From: Pirellulales bacterium
Lineage (GTDB): Bacteria; Planctomycetota; Planctomycetia; Pirellulales; JALHPA01
NCBI GenBank assembly: GCA_022842745.1
Contig: JALHPA010000225.1
Span: 1 to 5,821 of the forward strand
Direction of reading: 5' to 3'
DNA length: 5,821 nucleotides
The stretch's first letter is position 1. The number at the start of each line of letters is the position of its first letter. Made by a program: the position numbers and the translations under genes. Below are positions 5,717 to 5,821 of the stretch, in pieces. The notes under the pieces were generated by a model that saw only the letters and a program-made list of their open reading frames with translations, was not told the DNA's origin and made no database searches.

Positions 5717-5821
5717 ATGAGTGCGGAAAGCGGGATCGATCGTCGAACATTTGTGGGGCAAGGATTGACGGCGGGGGCCACGATGGCGCTTTCGCAGGCA
5801 GCCATTTCCCAGATGGCGCTG
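5717..5821 (+). CDS. Tat-exported protein, N-terminal fragment (partial)
   Basis: Only the first 35 codons are in the window. The protein begins MSAESGIDRRTFVGQGLTAG and continues with a moderately hydrophobic Ala/Met-rich stretch. DRRTFVG matches the twin-arginine consensus (S/T-R-R-x-F-L-K) with Asp at the first position, so export in folded form by the Tat pathway is predicted. In planctomycetes such leaders are frequent on Gfo/Idh/MocA-type oxidoreductases and DUF1501 proteins, but nothing of the mature domain is visible, so no function is assigned. The ATG is supported by a good Shine-Dalgarno. It is divergent from the SDR gene. Confidence 0.75.
   Translation, partial: MSAESGIDRRTFVGQGLTAGATMALSQAAISQMAL

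Noticed and set aside
5514..5750. 78-codon minus-strand frame in the divergent intergenic region
   Set aside because: It overlaps the start of the Tat-signal gene, which has a good ribosome binding site, and its Ser/Leu/Arg-rich product lacks family features.

Overview
The window looks like chromosomal DNA from a planctomycete, probably of the Pirellulales/Lacipirellulaceae type. The evidence is moderately high GC, ECF sigma factors with long membrane-spanning C-terminal extensions, PEP-CTERM tails, a DUF433 antitoxin, and a Tat-exported protein start that begins DRRTFVG. This assignment is inferred from gene families; no marker gene is present.

Layout, left to right. (1) Positions 1-512 (+) hold the 3' end of a TssM/IcmF-like membrane protein. 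(2) Convergent to it on the minus strand are a decayed C-terminal scrap of a DUF5615 PIN-like toxin (553-636) and an intact DUF433 antitoxin (665-895). (3) Two tandem paralogous genes on the minus strand (1219-2772 and 2900-4453) each encode a 517-residue protein. Each protein joins an ECF sigma factor (regions 2 and 4) to a linker, a transmembrane helix, a beta-rich LamG/concanavalin-like ectodomain and a C-terminal PEP-CTERM sorting signal. (4) Upstream of these lies a pteridine-reductase-like short-chain dehydrogenase (4669-5427, minus). (5) After a divergent intergenic region, a Tat-signal protein starts at 5717 (+) and leaves the window.

The centrepiece is the pair of sigma/PEP-CTERM fusions. 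The predicted topology puts the sigma domains in the cytoplasm, an all-beta domain outside the inner membrane, and a C-terminal helix that an exosortase could recognise. No separate anti-sigma gene is visible beside them, so sensing and transcription control may reside in one polypeptide. The two copies are mosaics. The linker, first helix and PEP-CTERM tail are nearly identical, including an 82-nt exact DNA match, while the DNA-binding sigma regions have diverged. This suggests gene conversion, or selection for one shared membrane module driving two promoter specificities.

Both fusion genes have the same short element (GCGGGTA, an optional CA, then TATATAG) exactly 66 nt before their aligned start codons. 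This supports a TTG start at 4453 rather than 4501 for the upstream copy. That copy also has an 11-bp-phased direct repeat and a 9-bp-arm inverted repeat in its upstream region. How the SDR, the antitoxin and the flanking genes relate to the sigma pair is not evident from the sequence; they are probably just neighbours.
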